In this document: one piece after another, positions 45,601 to 60,227 of the stretch
Position numbering within the stretch: the first letter of the stretch is position 1
How the letters are laid out: each line of letters opens with the position of its first letter
NCBI RefSeq assembly: GCF_018691265.1
Contig: NW_024881313.1
Coordinates: 9,453,501-9,517,500 of the forward strand
Reading direction: 5' to 3'
Length of the DNA: 64,000 bases
Source: Tyto alba
Taxonomy: Eukaryota > Chordata > Aves > Strigiformes > Tytonidae
Notes under the pieces: generated by a model
Told to the model about the DNA's origin: nothing
The model's input: only the letters and a program-made list of their open reading frames with translations
The model's database searches: none
Made by a program: the position numbers and the translations under genes

Positions 45601-48600
45601 GATATATAAAAAAAAGTCACCTGGGGGCAGCTTCCAAAGGATCGCCTCTTCAGAAGTGTCCTGTGTACTCTATTTGCCAAGTATTTTTCCCCATTGGCTG
45701 ATGCATGTTCACTGGCTCTGTGGGTCACACAATTACAATTTTGTTAAACGTATCTATTGTGTTAGTACTTTTTGTCCAGTTATCATTAGCTTATTCTTGA
45801 AAATGTTTACGAGCTGAAAATAGCCATAGCAAACAATACAATTGTTATAACTTTATGAAGGTGCGTTTGTTATCTTGTTTGATAAGGAACATTTTCTTTC
45901 AGGAAAAAATTAATGTCTTCTATACATGAGATGCTCAAAACTTCCTTAATATACCTGTGAAACTTTACAGACTTAAAAGCTCCGTGCTTCCATTTTTGCA
46001 CTGTAAAAGATACATAGGTATTAATACATTTTTTATATATCAGTAAAGTCATAACAAAGATGTTATGGAGCAAAAAAGTTATGCTTGCATTCTGCAAATG
46101 CATTTTGTTCTTGACAGTTCTTTTTTTCATTTGATGCTTGAATAATAAGAGCCAGCAAAATTAATATAGTGGTTTATCTTGTACCTCTGAAGAGTTTCTG
46201 TGGCAGTGAAAGATCGTATCTTACACTATTAAAGCCATCTCGGCAGTGACTGCTTGGTTCTAGCCCTGTTTTGTGGACAAAACTGCTGATTTCAGTAGGT
46301 TATATGTTAATTAGGTTGCTACTGATCTGAGTAAGAGTTGCAAGAAACTGAGTGTGAGTATTTAAGCCTTATGTCAGATTTCGGGCTCAGCACTGGTTTG
46401 TGTGTGAGTGCACTGATAAAGTGTTAAACCTCAGTCACGTTTGTACCCAAGCATGCTATTTAGGTGATACATTCTCAGAGCAAAACTCATGGGTAATTTA
46501 ATTTCCTATGCAGTCTGTGTTGTGAAGTCATGTAATAGCTTAATCTGTTGCTGAGTTAATGAGCTCCTTTACTTTGAGTTCCAGCTCGGTTAATATAAAT
46601 GTATGTACTTTTGTCTGAAATTTGATGAAACAATACTATTTTCTACTAGGCAGCTAACCAGTCTGTTGGTAGGAGATGATGAGAAGGATGGTTGCAGGAA
46701 ATAATTACATAGTCCTTTTCTGCCTCATTGTTTTCCTTCTACTAATGTTGAGGTCCTCCCAAGGCACTTGTAAAGTGATCATAACTGGGGCTGTTACTTC
46801 TGTTTAGTTTGATCAGACCTGATTTTCCACTTTAATACTGCGGCCTATGTTGTATGGAAGCACTAGAGTTCTGCATCTAGTGCTTGTTAAAGCACCTTGG
46901 GGCACAGTGTTCTGATCATGCCTTATGCTGATTCCTTTTGAAGCTTGTATTATCTTGATCTAATATTACAGTTATAAAGTGGAAGGGGTGTTTACTATTT
47001 TTAAGCTGGTTTTGAGCTGGTCCTGAGCTTCATATTATTTTAGTATGAAATCTTTCTGAAGAAAAGGGTGTGACAAATTGAGGGAAGAAAATAAATAATC
47101 TGTTTACTGCCAGATTGAGTGTACGCTTTCTACTTCATTAAAACACTTTTCAACGTTTCCATAAGCAGATCTTTAAAAGAGCAAGTACCCGTGTGTTGCA
47201 CAGGTCTCATTTGTGAGAATTTGTAGCATACATTACAAATTTAGTAATTTTCGTGAGTTTTGGTGGGACATGTTAGACTTCAAAGCCTAAGCTGTTCTTG
47301 TACCTAATAAATCTAGAGGATACCTTTATACTCCTATATGAATAGGCTGCATCTCTAAATCCCAGCTCTAATTATAGAACATTACTCCAGAGTGAGTTTA
47401 AGGACATGCTTAAGTTTATAAATGTGTTTATCCAGACACAGGGTGGAGCTGTGACCGCATCCTGTCACTTTTCGGTGTATTCTACCACTGGAGGCCTTGA
47501 GCCATTCCACCCGCCCTGTGCAGAGATTTATCGCAGGCTGGCCAGTACTTCTGTTCTTTTTCCTTCTTCTCAGGAGATGCTGTGTACTACCCAGTTGCCT
47601 CATAATCTGTTTCGTTTGACTCCAGTAAGGGAAGCGTCAGTGCCCATTTTACCCATTCACTAGTGAATGTGCAGACTGTCCAATGTTTCTGGGAACTGTA
47701 AGGCTATAGTTTTTCTGCAAATAGAAGTGTAGAGTACTTATTCTTGTTTAGAGTGAAGTAGCTCCTCTTGAATTTTGCTTTATTTAAATAACTGACTCTC
47801 AGTATTCAAAAAAGTAACTGAGATTAATCCAATTAGTTTGCCCTAGTTCTGAGTTGAAGTCATGCAGAGGTGTTAAGTTTTGTGGCTCACTTGAGAGATT
47901 TGAAAACCTTTTGATGAACCTGTGGTGAGTGACAAGTTAAAATGAAACTTGAAACCATATGACTTCATATTTTACATCTGTACTTCAGTGCTTAAAAAGT
48001 GCTGAGAATATGCTGGTTTGGCTGTATTTTCTGCCTTTGTTAATAATAAAATGAACATAAGGACAAATATTTTTCTTCTGAAAAATGCTAATAACACTTC
48101 TATTTATTTTATTTTTAAAAGTTATTTTAAAATTCATTGAAAAAATTTTCCGTGGAGTTCTATTAATTAGAAAAAAAACATACAGAAGGTGGAAGATGCT
48201 CTTTCGTTTCACACAGTTATAGGGGAGTTGTTTGTATCACGGATGACTTTGCTTTTGGAGTAAGGATAGATTGTAGGCAATGCCTTCTCCTGTGTTACTG
48301 CAGAAAGCAATAGCTTGACCCTGTATATTTCTGAACTGTAAATTTCTGTCCCTTATTTTTCTAACTGAAAATATTTAATATCTTAGTCTGTCTCGTGTCT
48401 GCAAAATTAGTTTCAATAGCTTTACTAGTTTTAGTTGAGATAATATACTGTAGTTCTCTCCCTGTCTAGTTGGGTGTGTAAGCTACACATGAGTAATTTT
48501 ACTATAATAAATAGTAAATTGTTTCTGTAATCATTGCTCATCTGATGAGTTTCTTGTCTGTCATGTTAAAAACCCCCTCCTGTCATCTGTGGAGACGTAG

Positions 48601-49761
48601 AAAGGAAATAAAGCAATTTTAAATTATTTTTTTATGCTTACTACATAGCATTTAGAAAATAAACCACTCAAATATCTGGATTTGAATTATGGTATTTCCA
48701 TTATTTTGAAGTATAGTATGCCACATGTGACCATTATTTGTATTCCCAGGTTCTTTGACACAAGTATGACTTAAGCCTAACTTCAGTTATTACTCCTTTT
48801 AATCTTGTGGGTCGTGGGCCATTCTCCCCCCGTACCACCCTTCACTTGTAGAGTTAGCCTGATACCAACAGTAGAAGCTTGAAGCTCGCTAAATATGTGC
48901 TTTTAATATTACGGTAATTTTACCTAGCATAGCTGTGTTTTTACTTTTTGATCTTTGTTTCAGAGTTTTTCTTGATCCTCTTACTCACTTGTACACAGTA
49001 TACTACACAGTAGAACATGGAGTATTCCAGGTCTCAGGATTTGCCAGTTTATTGGAGACTGAATTTAGAGACAGCTAAAAAACCAGACTGTAGCTGATTG
49101 ATTTAAAAGTTACGTTTGAAGCGAGGAATGAGGCTAAGTTAAGAAATGTTTTGAAGGGTTATCAGAAAGTGCTTTTTTTTAATTTACATTTTTTTTTTAA
49201 CTCTGCAAACTGGTTGTTGGAAGAAAGTCCCTTCCCAGAATTCCGGTTACTTTGGTTGACGTCCACGTCATGTCTGTCATGTCATGAGATCATCTCACAT
49301 AGCTCTCTTTAGGGGTGGAGTACTAATGCACACACAAAAACATGGGCTTGAATATATTCAGATATGCTTTATTTTACCAGCTTGAATTTCTTTTGATATG
49401 AATTTATTTGTTTCATGGAGATATCTGTACTTTTATTTAGTTATTTGTCTACTTTCTCTGTTTTTGTACTGTTTCTTCTAGGATAAGTTGGATATCCAGT
49501 ATTATTGTGGTGGTCTCTCCTGAAAATATTGAAACAATGAAGTCTATAATTGAAAAATATGGCCACAAAAGAGTTGTGATAGCAAAAGGTGGAGTAACTC
49601 GTCACCGGTCAATTTTCAATGGACTGAAAGTATTTGTAGAGAATGAATTTTCCAACCATCTGCTTCAGAAGCCAGAAGTAGTGATTATCCATGATGCTGT
49701 GAGGCCATTTGTTGAAGAAGATATTATTTCAAAAGTGGTTATGGCTGCTAAAGAGCATGGG
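42625..49761 (+). CDS. CRPPA: CRPPA (ISPD), CDP-L-ribitol pyrophosphorylase, first two coding exons (join 42625-42791, 49482-49761), continues past window
   Basis: Exon 1 ends at 42791 before GTAACG. Exon 2 runs 49482-49761 between TTCTTCTAG and GTATGT. Together they code for exactly 149 residues, so intron 2 is phase 0. Exon 1 carries the nucleotide-binding motif [15 protein letters not shown] (17-31) and TPKQFC (34-39) of the IspD/MobA-like glycosyltransferase-A fold. Exon 2 carries [13 protein letters not shown] (92-104) and [11 protein letters not shown] (122-132), with the metal-binding Asp127. Known role: in the cytosol it makes CDP-ribitol from CTP and ribitol-5-phosphate. FKTN and FKRP then use it to build the alpha-dystroglycan matriglycan linker, and loss in humans causes dystroglycanopathy. 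The start chosen is the only in-frame ATG upstream of the motif. The N-terminus is about 30 residues shorter than I remember for human. The C-terminal half of the enzyme and the following exons are outside the window. Confidence 0.95.
42792..49481 (+). other. CRPPA: CRPPA intron 1
   Basis: A 6690-bp intron. Its first 470 bp are the tail of the CpG island, followed by a 60-bp tandem repeat (listed separately) and then ordinary AT-rich DNA. No further exon or young transposon was recognised. Confidence 0.85.
43269..43387. repeat. Two-copy 60-bp diverged tandem repeat in CRPPA intron 1
   Basis: The units begin TGCCGTAGCCCTTGGAGA at 43269 and TGCCATAGCCATTGGAGA at 43329. Both contain CCAGAGGCCTCGA at the same offset. 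By eye about three quarters of positions agree, with a 2-bp length difference late in the unit. On the minus strand both copies are open and give 20-residue units starting FSRPL and containing GYGR. Confidence 0.8.
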
Positions 49762-52700
49762 GTATGTACTATGCAGAAATTCAACTCTGCAATGTTTTTT
49801 ATACTTCACACTGTGGAATGATGATAAATAAGGATTTTTCTAGCAATTTTATTAATGTATTATGTTGATTTTTAAGTAGAACAGATTCAGAATCCCTATT
49901 ATGCAGAGAGGTCAAATGGGGGGGAGTGAGACATTTTTAAATACTTATACGTAGCAGTGTTATTTGCTACGAGGAATAATTATTGCCAGAGAAACTATCA
50001 GTAACAGATTGAATTAATCAGCAATTTGTTAGTTGAAAGGTAGATTATATAATGATGGTTTACCTTTTTTTCCATGCAGAATTCTCACCTAAGTAGTTAA
50101 GTTAGTGGTTACTAATAATAGCTAAAGAGAGTACTGCACTGGATGACTCGCTAACTTTGTCTTACCTCAAACTTACATGCAAATCCTGAATAAGTGACAA
50201 GAGAGCTATCTGTATTAATGCTAAATTTTTCTAGAATCTGTAAGCATTGCAAACTGCTGGGAAAAAGGGGAAGCAGAAAGCTTCCAACTGTAGGTTGGAG
50301 ATCCTCCTGGTCATCACTGCATCTGAGGACTGGGAATATTCACAGGGACTAGAAAGATTTCTGAGAAAGTAAGTGATATCTGAAGGGGAAGAAGTTGGTA
50401 GAAATTGTGTTACACAAGTAGAATGGTAGAGTTATTAAAGGCATGCACTAGCAACAAAAGGAACTGATGGATAAAGTGGCTAAGATAGAGATGTAAGAAA
50501 TCACAACTGAGCCACAGGCTTGCTTGTACCATTTGTTGTCTTTACTTTGTACTTCAATTCTTCATTAATAAAACTGTAGAATGCTTCCCTACTTCAGGGA
50601 GATGATTTGAGGTAGAAGTCAATAGTGACAACAGATCGTTTGGGTATTAGAAAGATAGGAAAATCAACCACTACTGGTCTTGTTCAGTAAATGAGGTAAG
50701 ATAAGCGAATTGACAGATAATTCACAACTTTGACAGTGGAATAAAGAGTCTGAAGAAAGAATTGTGGTATTTCCTTAGCCTTCCTTCACCTTTTTTTGAA
50801 AGCTCATAGTGTAAAAGGGGAATGTACCACTTAAAATATTTATTATGAAAATTAAATCATGTCACATCTCAGAACATTATGGTAGAAATATAAATATATT
50901 GAGCTTCTTACTAGTAGGCCTGTACTTTTCTCATTAAGCCAATCTACAAATAGCAATAAATAGAAACTCTGCTATATAGTTTTCAGTGATGCAGAACATA
51001 AGTTTCCAGTCATTAAAACTTAAATTCCGTTAGAATTTTAACAAGATTTTTGACCTTTCTCATACAGCACAAAATAGCTTTCCAGAACTGATTCTCTGCC
51101 AAAGACTTTAAAATAGATCTGCTTTGTAAATCTGTTTTAAATGAGATTCTTTGAGAGTAGAAGAATGGGGTTAATTGTACTGATGTCGAATTGAAATGAG
51201 AATAACTGTGTTGTTAACTGAATGTGTTTTGTGTTTAGGTGTCTGCATGTTATGGTATATCATATCTCATTTGTCTTTGTGTTTAAGTTTTTTTATCTTG
51301 TTCACTTTTTTGTGAAACCTGTGTGATTTTAATATATTTTTTTTTCCTGGCTTTCTTTTTAATTGGGTGTTAGACATTTTCAGTAAAACAGTAGGAAAAC
51401 AAGGCAATCTTCACTGACCTTCTCAAGGTGGTGTGTACTAGTTCATCTGAACTTCTGGCTGGTAAATATTTCCTTACCTAGATCACTGAAGTATCATTTG
51501 AGTTCAAAAAGGTGATCTTACACATTTGTCGTAGTCTTTTCCATTGTATAATGTCTGTCTGAAATGTGCATGGTATTTATTAGCTCTGTGGTGGCTTCCT
51601 GTGTTGGCTTAGATCTGCTGAATTCAGTGAGGCTAGGCCATCAAAGAACTGGAATTCAAAAGCTGTTAGCTAATGATGTTACCTGACAAAGTAATTGAAT
51701 TAAGGAACACGAGAACTTCATTTTATGTAACAAATTGGAAAAGCTTCCTGCCGGAGAGAGGTGGCTATCTTCACTTGACAGCTACTGAATTCTGAAGAAC
51801 TAAATGACTGGAAAGCTAAGACTCTTTCTCAAAACTGACGTGCATGACCTTGAATATCAGAAAAAATTTCATCCAGAGAAGCTATCATCTTTAGTTCTTC
51901 CTACAGTCAAATTCTTTGCATATTTAAAAGGGGGTCAATTCTTCAATCTTTCAGTACAAAAAGTAATTACTTCCTTTTGCATTATGTAGGAAGGTACAAA
52001 ACCTGGCAGAAATATCATATTAAATCACTAGTGTAATAGGGGTAATGCTGTATTGTTGTTCATCTGCATACCATATAGATAGCATAATTATGAGAAGCTT
52101 TAATGTTCTTTAAAATGGCAATTGATCAAGTAAGTTACGGCACTTCTAGCTGCCAATTGTCAGACAAATAAACTGCTTTATTGCACTTACTAATCAGTTT
52201 GTTATTTGCCTGTAGGAATCAAAATGTGCACCTTATCCAGAACTAATAAATTATGCTTTAAATCCCCAAAACAATCCCTTGATTATGTGAAAATATTACT
52301 TTGTAACCAATTAAATTCCATTTATGTTTTTGGGGTAATTTTGTAATTAAAATTACATGTTTCTAGAAACAAATTCTTTATTGCTAGTAAAAGTTGAGAA
52401 AAGTGGAAGCTTCAGAAGGCATCAGTCCAAAGCCTCTAGCAATATTTCATTGCCAACATTGCATTTTAAACAACATAACTAAAAAGAAAAATGATTACAA
52501 GAAAAAAAAAATCAGGAAGGGGGGGGGGAGGAACTTGTCAGTTCTGCTATTGAGAGTTAAAAAAAAAAAGGCACATACAGTCAAAGACTCTTTTTCTTTC
52601 TGCAGTTAACATAAACTAGATTTGAAAGTATAGTTTATTTCTTTGAAAGGACTGAATCAAAACAGCATTCTTAAAAAGCTGGTTTCTGGAAACTGTTTAA

Positions 52701-55700
52701 CATCATTACTTTATTCTCAGCTTTATCAAGGATCTGAACAGAGCATACATGCCAATATAGATGTACAGTGTTAGTCAGTCTCATGGACTCTTATTCACAT
52801 ACATAATCTGTCAAAGTAATACCTCCAGACAGAAAACATTACATATTATGCTCAGTCTGTTCCTGAGTTTACTCAGACTGAGTGCTGCAGTTATCAGTCT
52901 TACTGTAGCATAAGGCTGGAACAGAAAACATGCACCCATACACATGGTGTTCTTTCCCCCAGTTAGACAGCAAAATAAAATGCTTTATGTATGGTTGCTG
53001 AGTTGTATTAGCAAAATATGGTGGGTGACAAACGAAAAAACCACCTTTTTCTCCACTGAAGGTGAAGGAGGCCTTGGGTGGATAAATAGGCTGATCTGGT
53101 GTGGGCTGTACTTGAATGGGGATGGCGATGCTGGAGCAGTTCTGGTCACTCTGTCCTTTCTTTGTTCTTTTTCTCTTGGAAGTGATTATCTTTTTATGTT
53201 TCCTGATGATCTCCTCTGTTTTTGCCATATAAGAAATATTTTACATGTGATCTCTGTCCTCTTTGTTATACTTAAAGACTGATTTTAGCCAGCTGTAAAG
53301 GCTGCATCAGTAATGGACTGGTTTTGATTCCTATTTATACACTGGGTCGTCCGAAGTTGTCCTGTACCTGTGTTCTCAGAGGTTCTGCTTTGACTGTATG
53401 CCTGCTACTTTGGGGGCTCCTGCTGTCCTTTCAGACACTTACACAAAAGCAGTCAAGAACTGATGGCATATGGCCATCTTGACATGATTTTTATTCCACT
53501 GATGGAATGAGTTCTGTAGTTTATGAGACTCTGACTTATGTCAAAGTAAAAATACATATTAATGAATTGTAGGGGTGTTATATAGCAATTTCAGAAGAAA
53601 ACAACATTTGAAGAGCTACGTTATTGTGAAGATGAGAGTATGTTCAGTAGGCCTGAAGCTTTTCTAAATGTATGAAGAAATCAAGTGTGGTTTTGCTGCT
53701 GTACAGAAAACGGTTACAAAACACGTTATTCCTGTTTCAGCTTTGTAATAATGGATGACTATCGGAAACATGCTGATGTTTCCATAGCTTATGGCATTAT
53801 TGATCCCATAGAAAGTTACAACCTTCTCACCCAAGTTGTTAATTGTTTTCTGTGTTGAATGGAGAACTAATGTATTGTTAGCAAATACTTGAAGTCTTTA
53901 TACTAACAAGATGTAGTGTTTGGTGGTGGGAAAGTACTGGTAAAGGGAGAAACAACTCTGTCATTTCCCAGTCTCAATTTAAGTGATTTAGATGCTTCAT
54001 TGCATTCATTAAAAAGGATGCAACTCAACCAACTGAAACACATAAATCATAGACAGCAATTTAAATTATAATCTCCCTTTCTTCTTTGCAGCATTTCTGT
54101 GTTGGACTAACAGTCAGCTGTGCCTAATACAACTAGTATTTAATCCTTTCAAAAAGGTGGTTTAATACCACATTTTTCAGCTTTTGGAAGTCTACAAATA
54201 CAGTAATTTTTACCTTACTTTTTTTTTTAAAAGTAGGATTAGGTTATCTTGTAAGTTTTGAGCATAGCTTCCTGTACTTAAGTGGCTGCTGAGGTAATTT
54301 TTATGTAATGTCTATAAAATGTACCTCCTTTAAATTTAGAGAAACTACGTATATGATGCTGCTGTTGATTGGAGAATAATTAAAATCTGAATGCTTCATC
54401 TGTGAAAGCAACATGACTTGGGAAGATGAAGCAGCCTTTAGTGAAGATTTGTCTAGTCACTCAGATTTCTCATTCCTGCAGCAGATCAAATGAGTGAGGA
54501 ATACTTCCTTAAAATAAGGGAAATCTCAGCTTGTCCAGCATGCGTGAGTTGCTGAATAAAGGTAGTAGATCATTCTAGCCATTTCTACATGGCAAGATCT
54601 GGAAGAGATTCTTAGCCATATCTCTCTGGCTAAGGATTAGGCATGCACACCTTGCCAAGTTTTTTCCCTTTTTCACCAAATACTGCACTGAAAAGAAATC
54701 TGAGTTTCATTCAGAAATGCCTCCATCTGCATTTTGGCTGAGTTTGTGATCTGTGTGGTTGTGGCAAGGACACCACCAGCCCTGCAGGTTAGGTGAAGCT
54801 TCTGAAAGCCGATTTGGCCCGTTTCGTATGCTGTAATAGTTTGCTGGACTGGTTCTGCACTTATCCTTCTGTTTCCAAGAAGGTGAGTGGGTTGTGGTAC
54901 AGATAGAACTAAAACTGCCTTAGGGAGCATTGGAGCATGTAGGAGAGAATTCATGAGATATCAAATTCATACATACATGTATTAAGAGTCACTATTTGAG
55001 TCAAACTTACATGGTAAGTTATAATGATCCTTTGTACAAGGCCCTTGATAACAGAGAAGGTCTTAGATGAAGCCCATTTCCAGAGGTGACTTGAAATTTT
55101 GCATGTAATGGTTGGTAAGATAAAGAGTCTTGGGTGCAAGGAGAGGACAAAAGCAGTTCTGAGAAAAGCAACTGAGCAAATTCAGAAGGCAAAGAGATTT
55201 AATAAGCAGGTGCAGAGTTTCTTAGGGAACTGTATGACCACAAACTATAGTGCCTGTGGTTTTGGTTGCTCAGGACTGTGTGTGTGGGAAAGAGTTATCA
55301 ATTAAACATTACAGTTTTGCATTGGGTTGATTAAATTGTGCAAGAGTCCTCCTACAACACTGAGATTTTTTTTCTTCTTTCTTCATAATATTATGCAAAT
55401 CATGTGTTTAATGATACATAATGATCAGTAGCCTTTAAGTCATGGTATGGTTGATTTTGTAATAATGTAGACTTTCTGGTGGTAAAGTGCAACTTCTTAA
55501 CTCTAATTGTAACTCCTGTGGCAGTACCTTCAAGGTTTCTACTCCACTGAATACAAATACTAGCTCCTTTTTATATTGACTTACTCTAATATGCAAAATC
55601 CTCTGTGTCACAGTGCACTCACTGATAGCTTTTTGCAATGTAAATCCATAATTAGAGTATGAAAGATGGCTTTCTGACTGTAAGATCTGTTTCATTACTT

Positions 55701-58700
55701 GTCAATGCAAGGTAATACTATGCAGTCAAAGTAAAATAAATAGTCTTGTTAATTTTAGAGGCAAAAATTTTTGGTTTTGTGATTCATTAATTTTTATAGC
55801 AAATATTCTGTTTAATTTTTGCCACCTAGATTTGCAGTATAGCACTAGTTAGAACAAGAAAGTGCCGGTAGCTCATTTTATTGTCATCTTAGGTTGAATG
55901 AATGCCAAAATTTAAAGCTATAAGTATACTTTAAAATATTTCTAAAAATATTGAAAACTACTGGTAGCATACTGGCCACATGATTTGTTTTAGAATCGCT
56001 TAGACTGAATTTTGTATGTTATAGAATCTATTGTAGTTGTGCTTAATGTACAACTTCTGCTGACAACTGTAGAGATTAAATATATCATAAGAAAGTCTTG
56101 AAGCACTATACCAGCCTGTGCTGCTCTTTAGGCAGGGGATGATATGTGTTGTCTGGATCATATACTTAGTGTGGATCTTTGGTAGCATTATACAGACTTT
56201 ATACAAACTTTGAAGTACTTAAAATAATGTATCGAGAAGAAAACCAAACCTTGATAAATAAGAGCATGTTGTTAAACATTACCAGTTATTGTACCGTGAC
56301 AAAAATTCGCTGAGTATGTTGGCTAAGGTAATAAGACCTTATTTGACTAATAATACGTTAACATATATTTTACTGAATATACATCACTATTGTATTTATG
56401 CAGAACATTAACTTCCTCGACCATTCTTTTATCTCTCACAGGGAATGCACAGATAAGGAGTGCACTAGAAGAAATGCTATATAATTTGTATGACACCATT
56501 AAAAAAAAAATATATATATAGACTTAATCCTGCTAATTTTTGTAATTTTATTCCTTATTGTGTTAAAAATAGTTCATCTTATTTATGGCAACAATTCATG
56601 ATACAAGAGCAACATAAATTACATTCCTAAGACATTTTCAGTCTACATTTTTAAAAAACCACAATTTAAATATGAAATCATATGTTCATATAAATTAGTT
56701 GCACCGTTGTTTGCAGTACCGCTCTTTGCCTTTTCTTAGTGCCCATGTACATTCTTGGTTTTGCTGCTTTTCCACTGTCAGTATGTTCTTGAGCTTGTTT
56801 TCAGTGCTGTCTGTTGAAAGATTGGAGCCTGTGATATGCCTAGTTCTGCTTTCTTCCTCCATGTCACATATATTTTCAGTTGTATATTCCTATCACCCAG
56901 TCTTTTTGAGGGGAATCTCTTTGATTTTTCTCTGAGAAATCTTACTTTTCCTACAGAATAACGTTTAGAATTTAACATGTTGTCAAATAGATCAAAATTA
57001 GATTTACTGATGCTTAGAGGTAAATGCTTTAAATACAAAAGAACAGAAATTATGTAAAGTAAAAAAGAACATGTGCAGTTTTAATTTTTGATCAACAGTT
57101 TCTGTTATCGGTAATCCTCTTTAGTTTGCTATAGCTAATTGGGACTGACATGTCTTGATGTACATGTACTGTCTCCAGTTACTCAGATAGTATGCTTTGA
57201 TAAAGGTGACCTCATTAGAAGAAATGTTTTATTTTTCTTAAATAGTGTCATAAATTTACATTACGTTTAAGGCATCCTGTGTCTTTGAAGTCAGTTCAAT
57301 GTACAGCATAGTGTCAGCTCATTAACAATGGATCAAAGTGTATATTAAATTTCTGATTAAACATCCCCTCTTTTGCAGCTAGGAATAAACATAATTATAA
57401 CTTCTTCCTTCCTGCTGTTGGTTTAAGATTAACATGTGCCCAATTTTAGTGAGTTTGACTGTTGTTTCTAGCCAGCTGGGTAAACAGACTTGAGGAAAAT
57501 GAAGTTTAGCGTACAAGCCTTTTTTCACAGTGTTCAAAACTCTTTACATCTGTTCTAATTAACCTTCTTTTTGTCTGCCTGATGATTAGGTTTAATATCT
57601 GTGTTACACCAGGCTTGTTTAACATTTCAACTGGTTCTGTCCTTGGGCAATTAAAAGCTGCCAGTACAAATATGTCAAGATAAATGGAATTGGACTGGTT
57701 GGTGATATTGCCTACGTAGAAGAAATTTTAGTGGGTGTCTCACTAATGAGAATCAAAGATGGTGTGCCTATAATGACCATGAAGTTTGAGGTCTTTTGGG
57801 TTTGTTTTGTTTTGGTTTGGTTTGGTTTTTTCCCCAACAAAATTCAAAATAAGGTAATTTAAGAATTATCCTTGTTCAAAAAAAAAGGAAGATACCTAGC
57901 GGAAAGAAAGGAGCCTTTTTTTCTTCAGCCTTAATCTCTAATGGTTACGCAGCCCAGGTTGTGGATTGTACTTGTTTGTCTGCAGAAGGAATGCTGTCCG
58001 CACCACAGAAGTTATGTCTGTTATGCTACTCACCCACTGCCACCACAGTGTGGGTGAAAGTATGATATGCCCTGGACTTAAATTTGTGTTTCTACATGAT
58101 AAGGAGAGTACCTCTACCTTTATTGTGGTCTGCTGTTCTTTACTGAGTCATCCTCGTTGTCCTGTAGTCCTGACTGCATGCCATAGCTAGTCCTTCAAGA
58201 GAAGTGTGCAGCTGAGGTACTAGTTTGGGGCGCTGTCTTTGGACATGACATTAACAGAAGAAGTTATGAGCGCAGATGGTGACAGGTTTGAGTTGAACCC
58301 ATCCAGCCGGACTTCTGCTTTTACTGTACAGCGAGTAGGGGGGTTCTGGGTACAGAATGAGGTTATGAACTCTGTGGGCTAAGTGTAGGCTTGAATCAGT
58401 TCAGTTTGGCTAGTTTCTGCTTGAACATGTGTTCCATCTAAGTCTAGAAAACTCTGCAGATATAGCCAAATTGTAGTTATCAACTGTATAGGAGTGGTAG
58501 CTTATAGTTGGTGTCATTAAGTGTCTTTTCCATCCAAATAGAATTGTTTTGACAGGATTTCTGTAGGTTGGAGAGGAAATACGCTTAAGTCTTCCATCTC
58601 TGCAGTGGAATTATAAAACTTCTCATAGATTACAACTTCTGGTTATAGAGAAGATAAAATGTAGCCCTAGACAACAGCTGGATACAAAATTCAGAAAAGG

Positions 58701-60208
58701 AAAAGAAAATAAGAAACGTAAAGAAAAAAAGATGTGATATTTTAAAGTGACACCTTGAATGTGCATTGGAAGATATTATTGCTTTATTTTGCAAAGATAG
58801 TTATATGACTTTGTTTTATTAGATATTCTCTTCAGATTTACAGTATAAAATATTTGAAAATAACGTCCTCTTAAATATGTGAAATATTTTAATCTTACAA
58901 TTGAGTTATTGAATTTTGCTTTGAATAATCTGTTTGATAAAGTTGAAATAAGAAATCTTTCAGTAGAAACAATTCTTCTAGCTTAGATGGTAATTACTGT
59001 GACTGAAGCATGTTGATTAGTATACATACAATTAGTTTGAGTGCAGATGTCTGAATAGAGATGCATGTTTCTACCTGTTTCATGCATCACAAATACTGTG
59101 TTTATTTCTGTATTTTTTCATACTGTAGTTGGCAGTGAATGCCCTTCATGGCAAGTCGTCTGATCTGTGTAAAAGAATACTTTCCCTGTAGTAACATGTG
59201 GAAGCAGTTTGATGGAATAAAATGAGAAGAAATTAATCATAGCTATTCTGAGCTGCTTTCGCTGGTTTATAGCCAGACCTAATTTGGACTGAAATCCTTA
59301 GGAAATGGTAGGGTTTTGTAACGTATAAATAATCTTTCACCTAATAAAACCCATTCCAGGACATATTTGTAAACTGTTAGATACCTAGCTAGTCTAAATT
59401 AACATTGCTTGTTATTGTTATGTAGTTGAACAGTGTCCTAATACAATCCTTGTCTTTGTGGAAAAGCAAGATAAAATTGTTTGTTTATTTACCAAATTCA
59501 CCTTTTACCTAATTTTACCAAAATTACTTTAATGGGGTTCCAAGATGAATGTATTTGTCCTGTTAAGTGTGACTAGCCCCACAAACTTCAGCATACAGTT
59601 TCAAAGAAGTGATGAAGTGTATTTCTAATATACTTCTATTTCTAGTGTATATATGCAAGACAAGTTTATTTTTTCTAGGGCAGGGTGACTAAATTAATTG
59701 GGAGTCTGTTTCATACTATTTTGCTTGTCAGAGTAGAAAACAACTGGTTAAAGAAATAAAATTAATAAATAGAAATATTGAGAAAATGTAAAAGCATGAG
59801 AATAGGGACATTCTTTTAAAGATAGCATTCATAAGTTGTGCTTGTATGTGTTTGACATCAGGCCTATTCCTAAATAATTTTAAGACATTGACTCAGAGTG
59901 ACTGAAATATAAAACGTCCATTTACTTAATGCCGCTAGACAGCTGTGGAGATAGCATAGAGAAAATGAATTTCAGGGGAGGTAGAGGCTATGAAGGGAGA
60001 AGAAAAATATTGTTGGTATAATTAAAGGGAGTGATGCTAGAGGGATGTAAGAGTCTACTCCGTTATGACTAGACTCTCAAGTTTTAGGCTACGATTCCCA
60101 CTCACTTGAAGTTCAGGGTTGCAGTTGACTGTGTAAGTGACCTTTGTGGGTCTGCATTAGTACTTGGGGCCTACTGGGGACAGGGGCGTGCCAAAGACTT
60201 AGCATGCC

Positions 60209-60227
60209 TTTTTTTTTTTTTTTTTTT
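60209..60227 (+). repeat. Poly-T tract (19 T)
   Basis: Homopolymer in CRPPA intron 2. A second run of 18 T is at 60338-60355, 111 bp further on. Confidence 0.9.
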
